Part shown: positions 1 through 6,412 of the stretch, piece by piece | Layout: the number at the start of each line of letters is the position of its first letter | How positions within the stretch are numbered: position 1 is the first letter of the stretch | Assembly (NCBI GenBank): GCA_035762565.1 | Contig: DASTOJ010000170.1 | Span: 1 to 15,411, forward strand | Source of the DNA: AR5 sp035762565 | GTDB lineage: Bacteria; Methylomirabilota; Methylomirabilia; Rokubacteriales; CSP1-6 | Length of the DNA: 15,411 nt | Direction of reading: 5' to 3' | Position numbers and translations under genes: made by a program | Notes under the pieces: generated by a model | Seen by the model: the letters and a program-made list of their open reading frames with translations, nothing else | Database searches by the model: none | Told to the model about the DNA's origin: nothing

Positions 1-44
1 TCCCGGATTCGCTCGTAGACCCCCTGTCGGCCAGCGGCGACTCG

Positions 45-1208
45 TCAAGTGTCGTCGGGGGATTCGAGGTCCTTGAACAGCCGGTAGAGGAGGAGGTCGT
101 AGGCGATTTTGAGGGCGCCGCCCAGGACGAAGGGGGCGGACAGCGAGATGGTCTGCATGACCCAGCCGGTGAGGGTGGGGGTGATGGACTGGGCGGCGGT
201 ACGCCAGAGGGTCGTCGTCGTCGCGGCGACCTCGCGCTCGCGGTCGGATACGACGCTCATCACCCATGACTGGCGGGTCGGCACGTCGATCTGGGAAAGG
301 AGCTGGCGGGCGAAGAGCAGGGCGACGGCCACCCACGGGACCGGCGCGGCGGCGATGGCGATCAGGAACACGTTCGACACGAGGTGGGTCCCCACCATGG
401 TGGGGAGCAGGCCGAAGGTGCGGGCCAGCGGCGGCGCCAGCAGAAGCGAGGCGGCCGTCAGCACCTGAGCGACGAAGAAGATCTGCCCGAGCGCCTCGAG
501 GCCGAGGCCGAAGCGGGCGTGCAGGAAGTAGGCGACCAGCGACTGCAGCACGAAGCCGCCGGCGAACGAGTCGAGCGCGAACAGGGCAGCGATACGCCGG
601 ATGACCGGGGTCGCGCCCGGCGCCGTCGCCGGCCGGCGCGCGGCCGGCGAGACCGGGCCCAGCGCGGCGTAGGCGGCCGCCTGGAGCAGCGCGCCGGCCA
701 GGAACGCGGTGAAGAGCGCGCGCGGCGTCCCCGCGATGACCGCCGCGGCGCCCAGCGCCGCCGCGCCGTAGCCGAGCAGGTTGTAGAGGCTCAGCAGCGT
801 GGTCCGCCGCGCCGGCTCCACGACCCGCGCGATGATCACCTGCTCGAGAGACAGGAACGGCCCGGTCTCGCCGGCGCCGACGGCGACGTTGCCCAGCATC
901 GCCGCCACGACCACGAGCCACGGATCGCGCGTCGCCAGCAGTAGCCCGGCGGCCACGACCGAGAGCAGGGCGAGCGCGACGAGGGTGGTCCGGGCGCCGA
1001 GGCGCTCGGCCGGCGCGCGAACGGCCCATGTCAGTGCGGCGCTCGCCACGAGCGTGATGGTCACGAATGCCCCGACCCCCGTGGCGGACAGCCCGAGGCT
1101 GGCCAGGTAAAGCGGCAGCAGGATGCCCAGATATCCGTAGCAGAAGGTCCGGATACCCTTGGCGACGAATATCGCCGCGATCCCGCGGCCGGCACGGAAC
1201 CTGCTCAT
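45..1208 (-). CDS. MFS transporter
   Basis: Integral inner-membrane transporter of the major facilitator superfamily, 387 residues, a normal length for a 12-helix carrier. Hydrophobic segments rich in Ala, Leu, Val and Gly run through the whole protein (for example about 12-35, 46-62, 76-92, 97-113, 141-160, 166-184, 206-228, 240-260, 270-288, 291-304, 355-377). A degenerate motif-A-like loop, AERLGAR, sits at 67-73 between helices 2 and 3. A conserved-looking QIDVPTRQS segment lies at 306-314, as in many MFS efflux-type proteins. The central Pro/Ala/Arg-rich loop at 185-204 would be the cytoplasmic linker between the two six-helix halves. The ATG at 1208 directly precedes the first helix; no good ribosome binding site is visible. 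It diverges from the small gene at 1314 across a region holding an inverted repeat. Family call is firm; the substrate cannot be read from the sequence. Confidence 0.9.
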   Translation of the reverse strand: MSRFRAGRGIAAIFVAKGIRTFCYGYLGILLPLYLASLGLSATGVGAFVTITLVASAALTWAVRAPAERLGARTTLVALALLSVVAAGLLLATRDPWLVVVAAMLGNVAVGAGETGPFLSLEQVIIARVVEPARRTTLLSLYNLLGYGAAALGAAAVIAGTPRALFTAFLAGALLQAAAYAALGPVSPAARRPATAPGATPVIRRIAALFALDSFAGGFVLQSLVAYFLHARFGLGLEALGQIFFVAQVLTAASLLLAPPLARTFGLLPTMVGTHLVSNVFLIAIAAAPVPWVAVALLFARQLLSQIDVPTRQSWVMSVVSDREREVAATTTTLWRTAAQSITPTLTGWVMQTISLSAPFVLGGALKIAYDLLLYRLFKDLESPDDT

Positions 1209-1247
1209 CTTGTGGCGTGTCTCACAGAAAGGGCGACACGTTGGGGC

Positions 1248-1282
1248 TTGACTTTGATATCAACAAATGTTGAGTATATGGG
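1248..1282 (+). promoter_or_regulatory. Candidate promoter for the 1314 gene
   Basis: Two overlapping -35-like boxes are visible, TTGACT at 1248-1253 and TTGATA at 1254-1259. A -10-like TATGGG at 1277-1282 lies 17 bases after the second. The stretch is clearly more AT-rich than its surroundings. Exact hexamer choice is uncertain, since GTATAT at 1274-1279 is an alternative -10. The inverted repeat at 1260-1273 lies in the spacer, so a bound protein would block polymerase. Confidence 0.45.
1260..1273. promoter_or_regulatory. Inverted repeat, likely operator
   Basis: TCAACA-AA-TGTTGA, a perfect 6+6 inverted repeat with a two-base centre, flanked by AT-rich GATA and GTATAT. It sits between the divergent MFS gene (start 1208) and the small gene (start 1314), inside the putative promoter spacer. 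Size and placement suit a dimeric winged-helix or TetR-type repressor, but no regulator gene is present in the window, so the bound protein is unknown. Confidence 0.5.
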
Positions 1283-1302
1283 TCCGGAGGCCGAAAGCGG
1301 CC

Positions 1303-1307
1303 GGAGG
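1303..1307 (+). promoter_or_regulatory. Ribosome binding site deciding the start at 1314
   Basis: GGAGG ends 6 bases before the ATG at 1314. This strong Shine-Dalgarno sequence fixes the start of the small gene there. An upstream extension in the same frame to 1212 would read through the promoter and operator. Confidence 0.75.
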
Positions 1308-1313
1308 TGCCCG

Positions 1314-1607
1314 ATGAACCCGGTAGATCGCGTGATGCACGAAGAGCTCACATTCCTGGTCGATCGTCTCGCCACGTCCGTGCCGAACGGCAGCCTCGCC
1401 CAGGCGACCGCCGCCAACCCGCTGCTGCGCGCCCGACTCGACGAGGCCGACGCGCAAGTGGCGGCCGCCCGGGCCGCGCTGCTCGAAGGCTATGGCCGCT
1501 GGCGACGCGCCCTCGAAGACGTGGAGAATCTGTGGGCGGTGGCGGCGTGGCGGCGCTCAGCGGCGCCCGAAGAGGCGGGCGAGCAGGCCGCTGCCCTCGC
1601 CGCGTGA
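1314..1607 (+). CDS. Hypothetical small helical protein
   Basis: 97 residues, not recognised. It starts at an ATG with GGAGG 6 bases upstream. The protein has no signal peptide or membrane segment. Residues 36-75 look like one long amphipathic helix rich in Ala, Arg, Glu and Leu, and the C-terminus (82-97) is a low-complexity Ala/Glu tail. There are no cysteines and no obvious catalytic motif. The gene stands alone on the plus strand behind its own promoter and an inverted repeat. Its last 51 bases overlap, on the opposite strand, the end of the 1557-2003 gene. Regulation through the 1260-1273 repeat is plausible. The strong ribosome binding site and promoter support a real gene; function unknown. 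Confidence 0.65.
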   Translation: MNPVDRVMHEELTFLVDRLATSVPNGSLAQATAANPLLRARLDEADAQVAAARAALLEGYGRWRRALEDVENLWAVAAWRRSAAPEEAGEQAAALAA

Positions 1608-2003
1608 CGGCGCGTCGGGCCCAGCCAGATAGCGCGCGCTGATCGCCTCGAATCGCTGCCAGTAGTCGGGCAGCAGGCGCGCCAGCGCCACCTGGAGCGC
1701 GACGAGGCGCGCCTCGTCGTCGGTCGGCGCCGCGGCGGCGCTCGCAACCTTCCGCCGCTCTTCCGGGCTCAACCCGGTCGGGATCTCCTGGCGCAGGAGC
1801 TGCAGGAACGCCAGGACGTTCGCCCCGTACGCGCGGCGGTCGGCGCGGTCGTCGGCGGCGGGCGGCGGCAGCCCGCGCGCCCGGCGCGCGCGCACGAGCG
1901 CCTCGAGGCATACGTAGTCGACGGCTTCCTCGACGCGCTCGCGGACTTCCAGCTCGATACGCGTGGCGAGGCCCTGCGAGCGGTCCGGGTGGCGGAAGGG
2001 CAC
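1557..2003 (-). CDS. Hypothetical protein, coupled to the NDUFA9-like gene
   Basis: 148 residues from a GTG at 2003, which lies 5 bases after the stop of the upstream epimerase gene and is therefore probably translated by re-initiation. The same frame stays open further upstream to 2819, but that part lies inside the epimerase gene and is Arg/Gly/Pro-rich shadow sequence. The protein looks soluble and helical. Residues 12-42 are charged (VRERVEEAVDY), residues 57-72 are helical, and residues 96-125 hold an aromatic/charged stretch with LLPDYWQRFEA. The C-terminus is basic (LLARLFGRR). No domain is recognised. Because it follows the epimerase so closely, a shared role is likely but unproven. 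Its 3' end overlaps the convergent gene at 1314-1607 by 51 bases. Confidence 0.6.
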   Translation of the reverse strand: MPFRHPDRSQGLATRIELEVRERVEEAVDYVCLEALVRARRARGLPPPAADDRADRRAYGANVLAFLQLLRQEIPTGLSPEERRKVASAAAAPTDDEARLVALQVALARLLPDYWQRFEAISARYLAGPDAPSRGEGSGLLARLFGRR

Positions 2004-2008
2004 GGCCG

Positions 2009-2920
2009 TCAGCCCAGCATTGCCCGAAGTCCGGCCCCGAGCGGCAAGGGTGACAGGCCGAACGTGGCGTGGAACGGCTGCGGGTCGCAGACGTTGTCCT
2101 CCTCGAGCATCAGCAGCTGGTCGGGCGTGAGCGGAAAGCCGGGCACGCGATGCAGCACGCGCGTGAGGGGCCGCACGAGGCCCAGCGGCACGTGCACCTT
2201 GCGCACGCGCGGCCGGTCGAGCGCCTCGCCGATCAGATCGAGCAGGCGCACCATCGTCACGGCCTCGGGGCCGCCCACGTCGTAGGCGTGCTTCGCGGTC
2301 GCTGGCAGGTCCACCGCCCGGGCGAACGCTTGCGCCACGTGCTCCACCGCCACCGGCTGCAGGCGCTGCTGGCCGCCGCCGATCACCGGCACGACGGGAT
2401 AGCGACCGACCATCCAGGCCAGGAGATTCACGAACGCGTCGCCGCGGCCGTAGATGATGGACGGCCGGAAGATCGTCCACGCGGTCGGGCTGGCCCGCAC
2501 CGCCTCCTCGGCCTCCCACTTGCTGCGGTGATACCGCGCGCGGGCGCCGGCGCGGCTGCCGAGCGCGCTCATGTGCAGGTAGCGACGGACACCCGTGGCG
2601 GTGGCGGCGTCGAGGACGTTGGCGGTCGCCCGGGTGTGGATGCGCTCGAAAGTGCTGAGCGTCGCGGGCTGCTCGCGGATGATGCCGACCAGATGGACGA
2701 CGGTGTCGCAGCCAGCCATGCCGCGCTCGAGCGTCTCCGGCGACAGCACGTCGCCCTCGACGCGCTCGAGCGCCTCCAGCCCGCGCAGCGCGGGCTCCGA
2801 CCCGCGCCGGACCAGGCACCGCACGGCGTAGCCGTGGGCCTGCAGCGCCGGGATCACCGCGCGGCCGACGAAGCCCGTGGCGCCGGTCACGAAGATCCGA
2901 CGCGTCCCTGTCATCGCCAC
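2009..2920 (-). CDS. NDUFA9-like NAD(P)-binding epimerase (extended SDR)
   Basis: 303-residue atypical short-chain dehydrogenase of the NDUFA9-like/NAD-dependent epimerase family. Residues 9-19 carry the Rossmann glycine motif VTGATGFVG. VVHLVGI follows at 74-80. The HMSAL strand (Ser118) and YHRSK (Tyr130, Lys134) supply the Ser-Tyr-Lys active-site pattern, and FRPSIIYG at 151-158 is typical of this family. Bacterial members are soluble or membrane-associated and are linked loosely to quinone or respiratory functions; the substrate here is unknown. The start is GTG at 2920, with a GGAGAAG-like sequence about 10 bases upstream; an ATG two codons later (2914) is an alternative. It diverges from the serine hydrolase gene across only 50 bases and is coupled to the downstream 148-residue gene. 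Confidence 0.88.
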   Translation of the reverse strand: MAMTGTRRIFVTGATGFVGRAVIPALQAHGYAVRCLVRRGSEPALRGLEALERVEGDVLSPETLERGMAGCDTVVHLVGIIREQPATLSTFERIHTRATANVLDAATATGVRRYLHMSALGSRAGARARYHRSKWEAEEAVRASPTAWTIFRPSIIYGRGDAFVNLLAWMVGRYPVVPVIGGGQQRLQPVAVEHVAQAFARAVDLPATAKHAYDVGGPEAVTMVRLLDLIGEALDRPRVRKVHVPLGLVRPLTRVLHRVPGFPLTPDQLLMLEEDNVCDPQPFHATFGLSPLPLGAGLRAMLG

Positions 2921-2958
2921 TAGGATATATCTTCTCCAGACCCGCCCGCGCCGCCTGC

Positions 2959-2964
2959 TAAGAT
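2959..2964 (+). promoter_or_regulatory. -10 box, probable leaderless start
   Basis: TAAGAT lies 6 bases before the GTG at 2971. No Shine-Dalgarno sequence lies between. If this is the -10 element, transcription would begin at or next to the start codon. No good -35 hexamer is visible. Confidence 0.4.
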
Positions 2965-2970
2965 CGACAC

Positions 2971-5337
2971 GTGGTTCGCGCGTGCGGCTTCCACCTCTTT
3001 TCCCCCGTGCCCGTTCTCCTCGCCGTGGCCGTCGTGCTGCTCGCGGCCCGGCCCGCCCCGGCCCAGGCGCTCGACTTCACCGCCGTGGACGACGTCGCCC
3101 GCGAGGCCGTGCAGTCCGGCGAGATCCCCGGCGTCGTGGTGCTGGTCGGGCGCGGCGACGACGTCCTGTTCCGGCGCGCCTACGGGTGGCGGCGTCTCGT
3201 CCCTGACGCGGCCCCGATGACGGTGGACACGATCTTCGACATCGCGTCGCTGACCAAGCCGCTCGGCACCACGCTGGCGATGATGTCGCTGGTCGAGCGC
3301 GGCAAGGTGCGGCTCGACGCGCCGCTGGGACGCTACCTGTCGGAGTTCCGCAAGCCGGCGTTCACCCAGGTGACCATCCAGCGCCTGCTCACCCACAGCG
3401 CGGGCTTCCCGGCCATTCCGCCGCCGGGCACAGTGACGTCGGGGGCCGTGCAGACAGTGCGGGCGCTGCACCGGCTGCCCTTCGACTACGCGCCCGGCTC
3501 GGGCACCCAGTACAGCGACGTGGGCTTCATCCTGCTCGGCGAGGTCGTGCGGCGGGTGAGCGGCCAGCCGCTGGACCGGTATCTCGACAGGACCGTCTTC
3601 AAACCGCTCGGCCTGCGCGACACCACCTTCAACCCCGGCCGCGCCCTGCTTGGTCGCATCGCGCCAACCGAGTACGCCAACGGCCGGATGCTGCACGGCG
3701 AGGTGCACGACCCGCGGGCGAGGACACTGGGCGGCGTGGCCGGGCATGCCGGGATGTTCTCGTCGGCGGCGGACGTCGCTCGTCTCTGCCGCATGCTGGT
3801 GGCAGGCGGCGCGCTGGACAAGGTGCAGATCTTCAAGCCGGCGACCGTCCGGGCGATGTGGACGCGCACCGCCGACGGCAGCGGCAGCCGCGCGCTGGGC
3901 TGGGACGTCTCCTCCGTCTTCGCGCGCTCGATGCTGCCCTTCTTCCCGCCGGAGTCGATGATCCACACCGGGTTCACCGGCACCTCGGTGATGATCGACC
4001 CGCAGACCGGCGTCTACCTGATCGTGCTGACCAACCGCGTGCACCCCCACGGGGGGGGCGCCGCCAAGATTCGCGAGCTGCGGGTGCGGGTTGCCGCTGC
4101 GGTGGGCGCCACGCTGTTCGGCGGCGGCACCGTGCCGGTGGCCGAGGTGGAGTCGACCTCGCCTGCCGCCGACGGCCCGGACGCGCCGCGCCGCGCGCCG
4201 TCCGTGGAGCCCGTCCGCACCGGACTGGACGTCATGGCCCGGCAGAACTTCGCGCCGCTGGCCGGCTACTCGGTGGGCCTCGTCACCAACCAGACCGGCG
4301 TCGACGCCCATGGCCGTCGCAATATCGACCTGCTGGCCGCCGCTCCGGGCGTGCGGCTGACAGCGATCTTCTCGCCCGAGCACGGGATCACCGGCGACGC
4401 CAACACCGACGTGGCCCACGGCCGCGACGCGGTCACCGGAGTGCCGATCTGGAGCCTGTACGGCACGGTCAAGCGTCCGACCGCGGCCATGCTGAAAGAC
4501 ATCACGCTGCTGGTGTTCGACATCCAGGACGTCGGCGTCCGCTACTACACCTACCTGACGACGCTCGTGTACGTCATGGAAGAGGCGGCGCGGCAGGGGA
4601 TCCCGGTGCTGGTCCTGGACCGCCCCAACCCCATCACGGGCCGGTACGTCGAGGGGCCGCTGATGGACCCCGACCTCGCTTCGTTCACCGCGCCGCACAC
4701 GATCCCCGTGCGGACCGGGATGACCATCGGCGAGTTCGGGCGGATGGCGGCCGCCGAGCGGCGCATCCCGGTCTCGCTCACCGTCGTGCCCCTCGAGGGC
4801 TGGGACCGCGGCCGCTGGCACGACGAGACGGCGCTGCCGTGGGTGAACCCGTCGCCGAACATCCGCTCGGTCACGCAGGCGCTGTTGTACTCGGGCGTCG
4901 GGCTGCTGGAAGCCACCAACTTGTCGGTCGGGCGGGGAACGGAGGCGCCGTTCGAGGTGGTGGGGGCGCCGTGGATCGAGGCTCACGGCCTGGCGAGCGC
5001 GCTCAACGACGTGCGGCTGCCGGGGGTGACGTTCGAGCCGATCGTGTTCACCCCGAGCGACAACGTTTACGCGCGGCTGCCGTGCGGCGGAGTCCGCCTG
5101 CTCGTCACCGACCGCGAGGCGATCCGGCCGGTGACGGTGGGGCTGGCGCTGGCCCGCGTGCTGCGGGCGCGCTACCGCGACCAGTTCAAGCCCGAAGCCA
5201 TCCAGAACCTCCTCGTCAACCGGTCGACCATGTGGGCTTTCTTGCGCGGTGAGCCGTTGCCGCGGGTGCTCGCCTGGGCCGAGATGGCGCGCACGAGCTT
5301 TCTGAACCGCCGCGCGTCGTATCTCATCTACCGCTGA
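2971..5337 (+). CDS. Secreted serine hydrolase (class C beta-lactamase fold) fused to DUF1343/NamZ exo-muramidase
   Basis: 788 residues, two enzymes in one chain. Residues 1-33 are a signal peptide with a hydrophobic core and an AQA cleavage site. Residues about 36-385 form a class C beta-lactamase/penicillin-binding-like serine hydrolase: SLTK (Ser93, Lys96), YSD (Tyr181), HTGFTG at 332-337. After an acidic/Pro-rich linker (about 390-415) comes a DUF1343 domain (about 418-788) with GLVTNQTGVD (436-445), FSPEHG (467-472), FDIQDVGVRYY (516-526), DRPNP (550-554) and NLSVGRGTE (650-658). DUF1343 proteins include NamZ, the exo-beta-N-acetylmuramidase of family GH171; Glu470 in SPEHG is the likely catalytic acid. 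In Bacillus subtilis separate genes for a beta-lactamase-like protein and NamZ lie in the muropeptide recycling cluster, so a combined role in extracytoplasmic peptidoglycan turnover is inferred. The GTG start is chosen because it gives a complete signal peptide. Confidence 0.9.
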   Translation: MVRACGFHLFSPVPVLLAVAVVLLAARPAPAQALDFTAVDDVAREAVQSGEIPGVVVLVGRGDDVLFRRAYGWRRLVPDAAPMTVDTIFDIASLTKPLGTTLAMMSLVERGKVRLDAPLGRYLSEFRKPAFTQVTIQRLLTHSAGFPAIPPPGTVTSGAVQTVRALHRLPFDYAPGSGTQYSDVGFILLGEVVRRVSGQPLDRYLDRTVFKPLGLRDTTFNPGRALLGRIAPTEYANGRMLHGEVHDPRARTLGGVAGHAGMFSSAADVARLCRMLVAGGALDKVQIFKPATVRAMWTRTADGSGSRALGWDVSSVFARSMLPFFPPESMIHTGFTGTSVMIDPQTGVYLIVLTNRVHPHGGGAAKIRELRVRVAAAVGATLFGGGTVPVAEVESTSPAADGPDAPRRAPSVEPVRTGLDVMARQNFAPLAGYSVGLVTNQTGVDAHGRRNIDLLAAAPGVRLTAIFSPEHGITGDANTDVAHGRDAVTGVPIWSLYGTVKRPTAAMLKDITLLVFDIQDVGVRYYTYLTTLVYVMEEAARQGIPVLVLDRPNPITGRYVEGPLMDPDLASFTAPHTIPVRTGMTIGEFGRMAAAERRIPVSLTVVPLEGWDRGRWHDETALPWVNPSPNIRSVTQALLYSGVGLLEATNLSVGRGTEAPFEVVGAPWIEAHGLASALNDVRLPGVTFEPIVFTPSDNVYARLPCGGVRLLVTDREAIRPVTVGLALARVLRARYRDQFKPEAIQNLLVNRSTMWAFLRGEPLPRVLAWAEMARTSFLNRRASYLIYR

Positions 5338-5425
5338 CCTCCTCGCGGTCTGGGGTTCACCTCTCACGCCGTGCGCTGGGGTGAGGCGTGGGCAGGGTCC
5401 GCCGACCACGAGCGGCGCGGCGAGG

Positions 5426-5453
5426 GACCGCTGTGGAAGCCCCACAGAGGGTC
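5426..5453. terminator. Stem-loop between convergent genes
   Basis: GACC-g-CTGTGG-aagcc-CCACAG-ag-GGTC: a 6-base-pair perfect stem with a 5-base loop, extended by 4 more pairs past a small internal bulge. It lies between the convergent ends at 5337 and 5453 and touches the stop codon of the minus-strand gene. There is no T-run on either side, so an intrinsic terminator is likely but not textbook. The preceding 5338-5425 holds only weaker GC-rich dyads. Confidence 0.45.
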
Positions 5454-6412
5454 TAGCGTTCGACGACTCGCAGGTGCTTGGGGAGGGTGTCGCGGAGGCG
5501 GTCTTTCTTGGCGGCGGGGATCGTGACAGAGGCGGGGTCGCCGTCGCTGGTGAAGCGGTCCTGGGGGTTGCGGTCGAAGTAAGTGAGCCAGAAGTTCAGG
5601 TCGCGCTCGACGGCCTGGATGCGGGGCAGGCGGACGGGGTCGAAGGACTTCGCGTAGGGGGAGGGGGCGGCGCCGCCGGCGACCATGAGGATCGCGTCGT
5701 GGCGGTAGGTCGTGCCCTTGGCGGTGCCGCTCACGGCCCAGCTGACGTTCTTCGGGTAGACCCCGTGCGGGAGCGCCAGCGTGCGGAAACGGTACTCGGG
5801 CACGTGGCGCTGGACCCACACCTGGGCGTCGGCCAGCTGCGCGCGCACCGTGGCCTCCTCGTACTTGCCGAGGTTGGCGTGCCAGAGGGTGTGGTTGCCG
5901 AGCTCGTACCCCTGCTCCACCAGCCACCGGAGCTTGCGACCCTCGTGCTCGGGCTGGTCGAACAGGCGGTTGGGACGGCTCGCCCCCGGCAGCACGAAGA
6001 ACGTCGCCGCCCGACCGAAGTCGGGCTTCTCGCGGATGAACGTTTCCAGGACGCCGACGGCGGACCGGGGATCGATCTGGAGCGCGCCGTTGCCGGCGAG
6101 GTAGCGGAACTGTCCGGGCGAGGAGTCGTCGAAGGTGAGCACCACCGGCGTCGTGCCGGCGGGCACGGTGATCCGCCCCTCGAGCAGCCCGTTGAGACTC
6201 TGCAGGCGATAGCCGCGCGCGTGGAGGGTCTGCAGGTCGCGGCGGAAGTTCTCGGGCGTCCGCGTCCAGCGCTCCTCGGGCTCGTCGATCTTGTGATACT
6301 CCAGGATCATCACGCGGCCCAGCTCGTTGGCCGGGGGGGACTCGGCCACCGCGAACGAGGCGATGATGAGGGCGGCGGTCAGCAGCAGGACGCCGACGAG
6401 GACCAGTCTCAT
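5453..6412 (-). CDS. Polysaccharide deacetylase (CE4/NodB), membrane-anchored or secreted
   Basis: 319-residue metal-dependent N- or O-deacetylase of carbohydrate esterase family 4. A hydrophobic N-terminus (about 3-23) acts as signal peptide or anchor. NodB motif 1 is TFDD at 93-96; motif 2 is HTLWH (His174, His178), the metal-binding histidines; motif 3 is the LPHGVYP segment at 214-220. ILEYHKID at 36-43 precedes the domain, as in PgaB- and IcaB-like enzymes that act on extracellular polymers. The ATG at 6412 overlaps the TGA of the upstream DUF4015 gene as ATGA, which fixes the start and implies translational coupling. A longer reading to 6475 would lie inside that gene. The probable substrate is an acetylated amino-sugar polysaccharide outside the cytoplasmic membrane; identity not deducible. 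Confidence 0.9.
   Translation of the reverse strand: MRLVLVGVLLLTAALIIASFAVAESPPANELGRVMILEYHKIDEPEERWTRTPENFRRDLQTLHARGYRLQSLNGLLEGRITVPAGTTPVVLTFDDSSPGQFRYLAGNGALQIDPRSAVGVLETFIREKPDFGRAATFFVLPGASRPNRLFDQPEHEGRKLRWLVEQGYELGNHTLWHANLGKYEEATVRAQLADAQVWVQRHVPEYRFRTLALPHGVYPKNVSWAVSGTAKGTTYRHDAILMVAGGAAPSPYAKSFDPVRLPRIQAVERDLNFWLTYFDRNPQDRFTSDGDPASVTIPAAKKDRLRDTLPKHLRVVER

Noticed and set aside
1..44. Possible end of another gene before the MFS transporter
   Set aside because: Only 44 bases; no start, motif or hairpin can be supported.
1557..2819. 420-residue reading of the minus-strand hypothetical gene
   Set aside because: Residues before the GTG at 2003 lie inside the epimerase gene in another frame and are Arg/His/Pro-rich. 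The real gene is the last 148 residues.
2920..5445. 841-codon minus-strand open frame opposite the serine hydrolase-NamZ gene
   Set aside because: Antisense shadow: compositionally biased protein (Arg, His, Gln, Val) without motifs, opposite a gene with full catalytic motifs.
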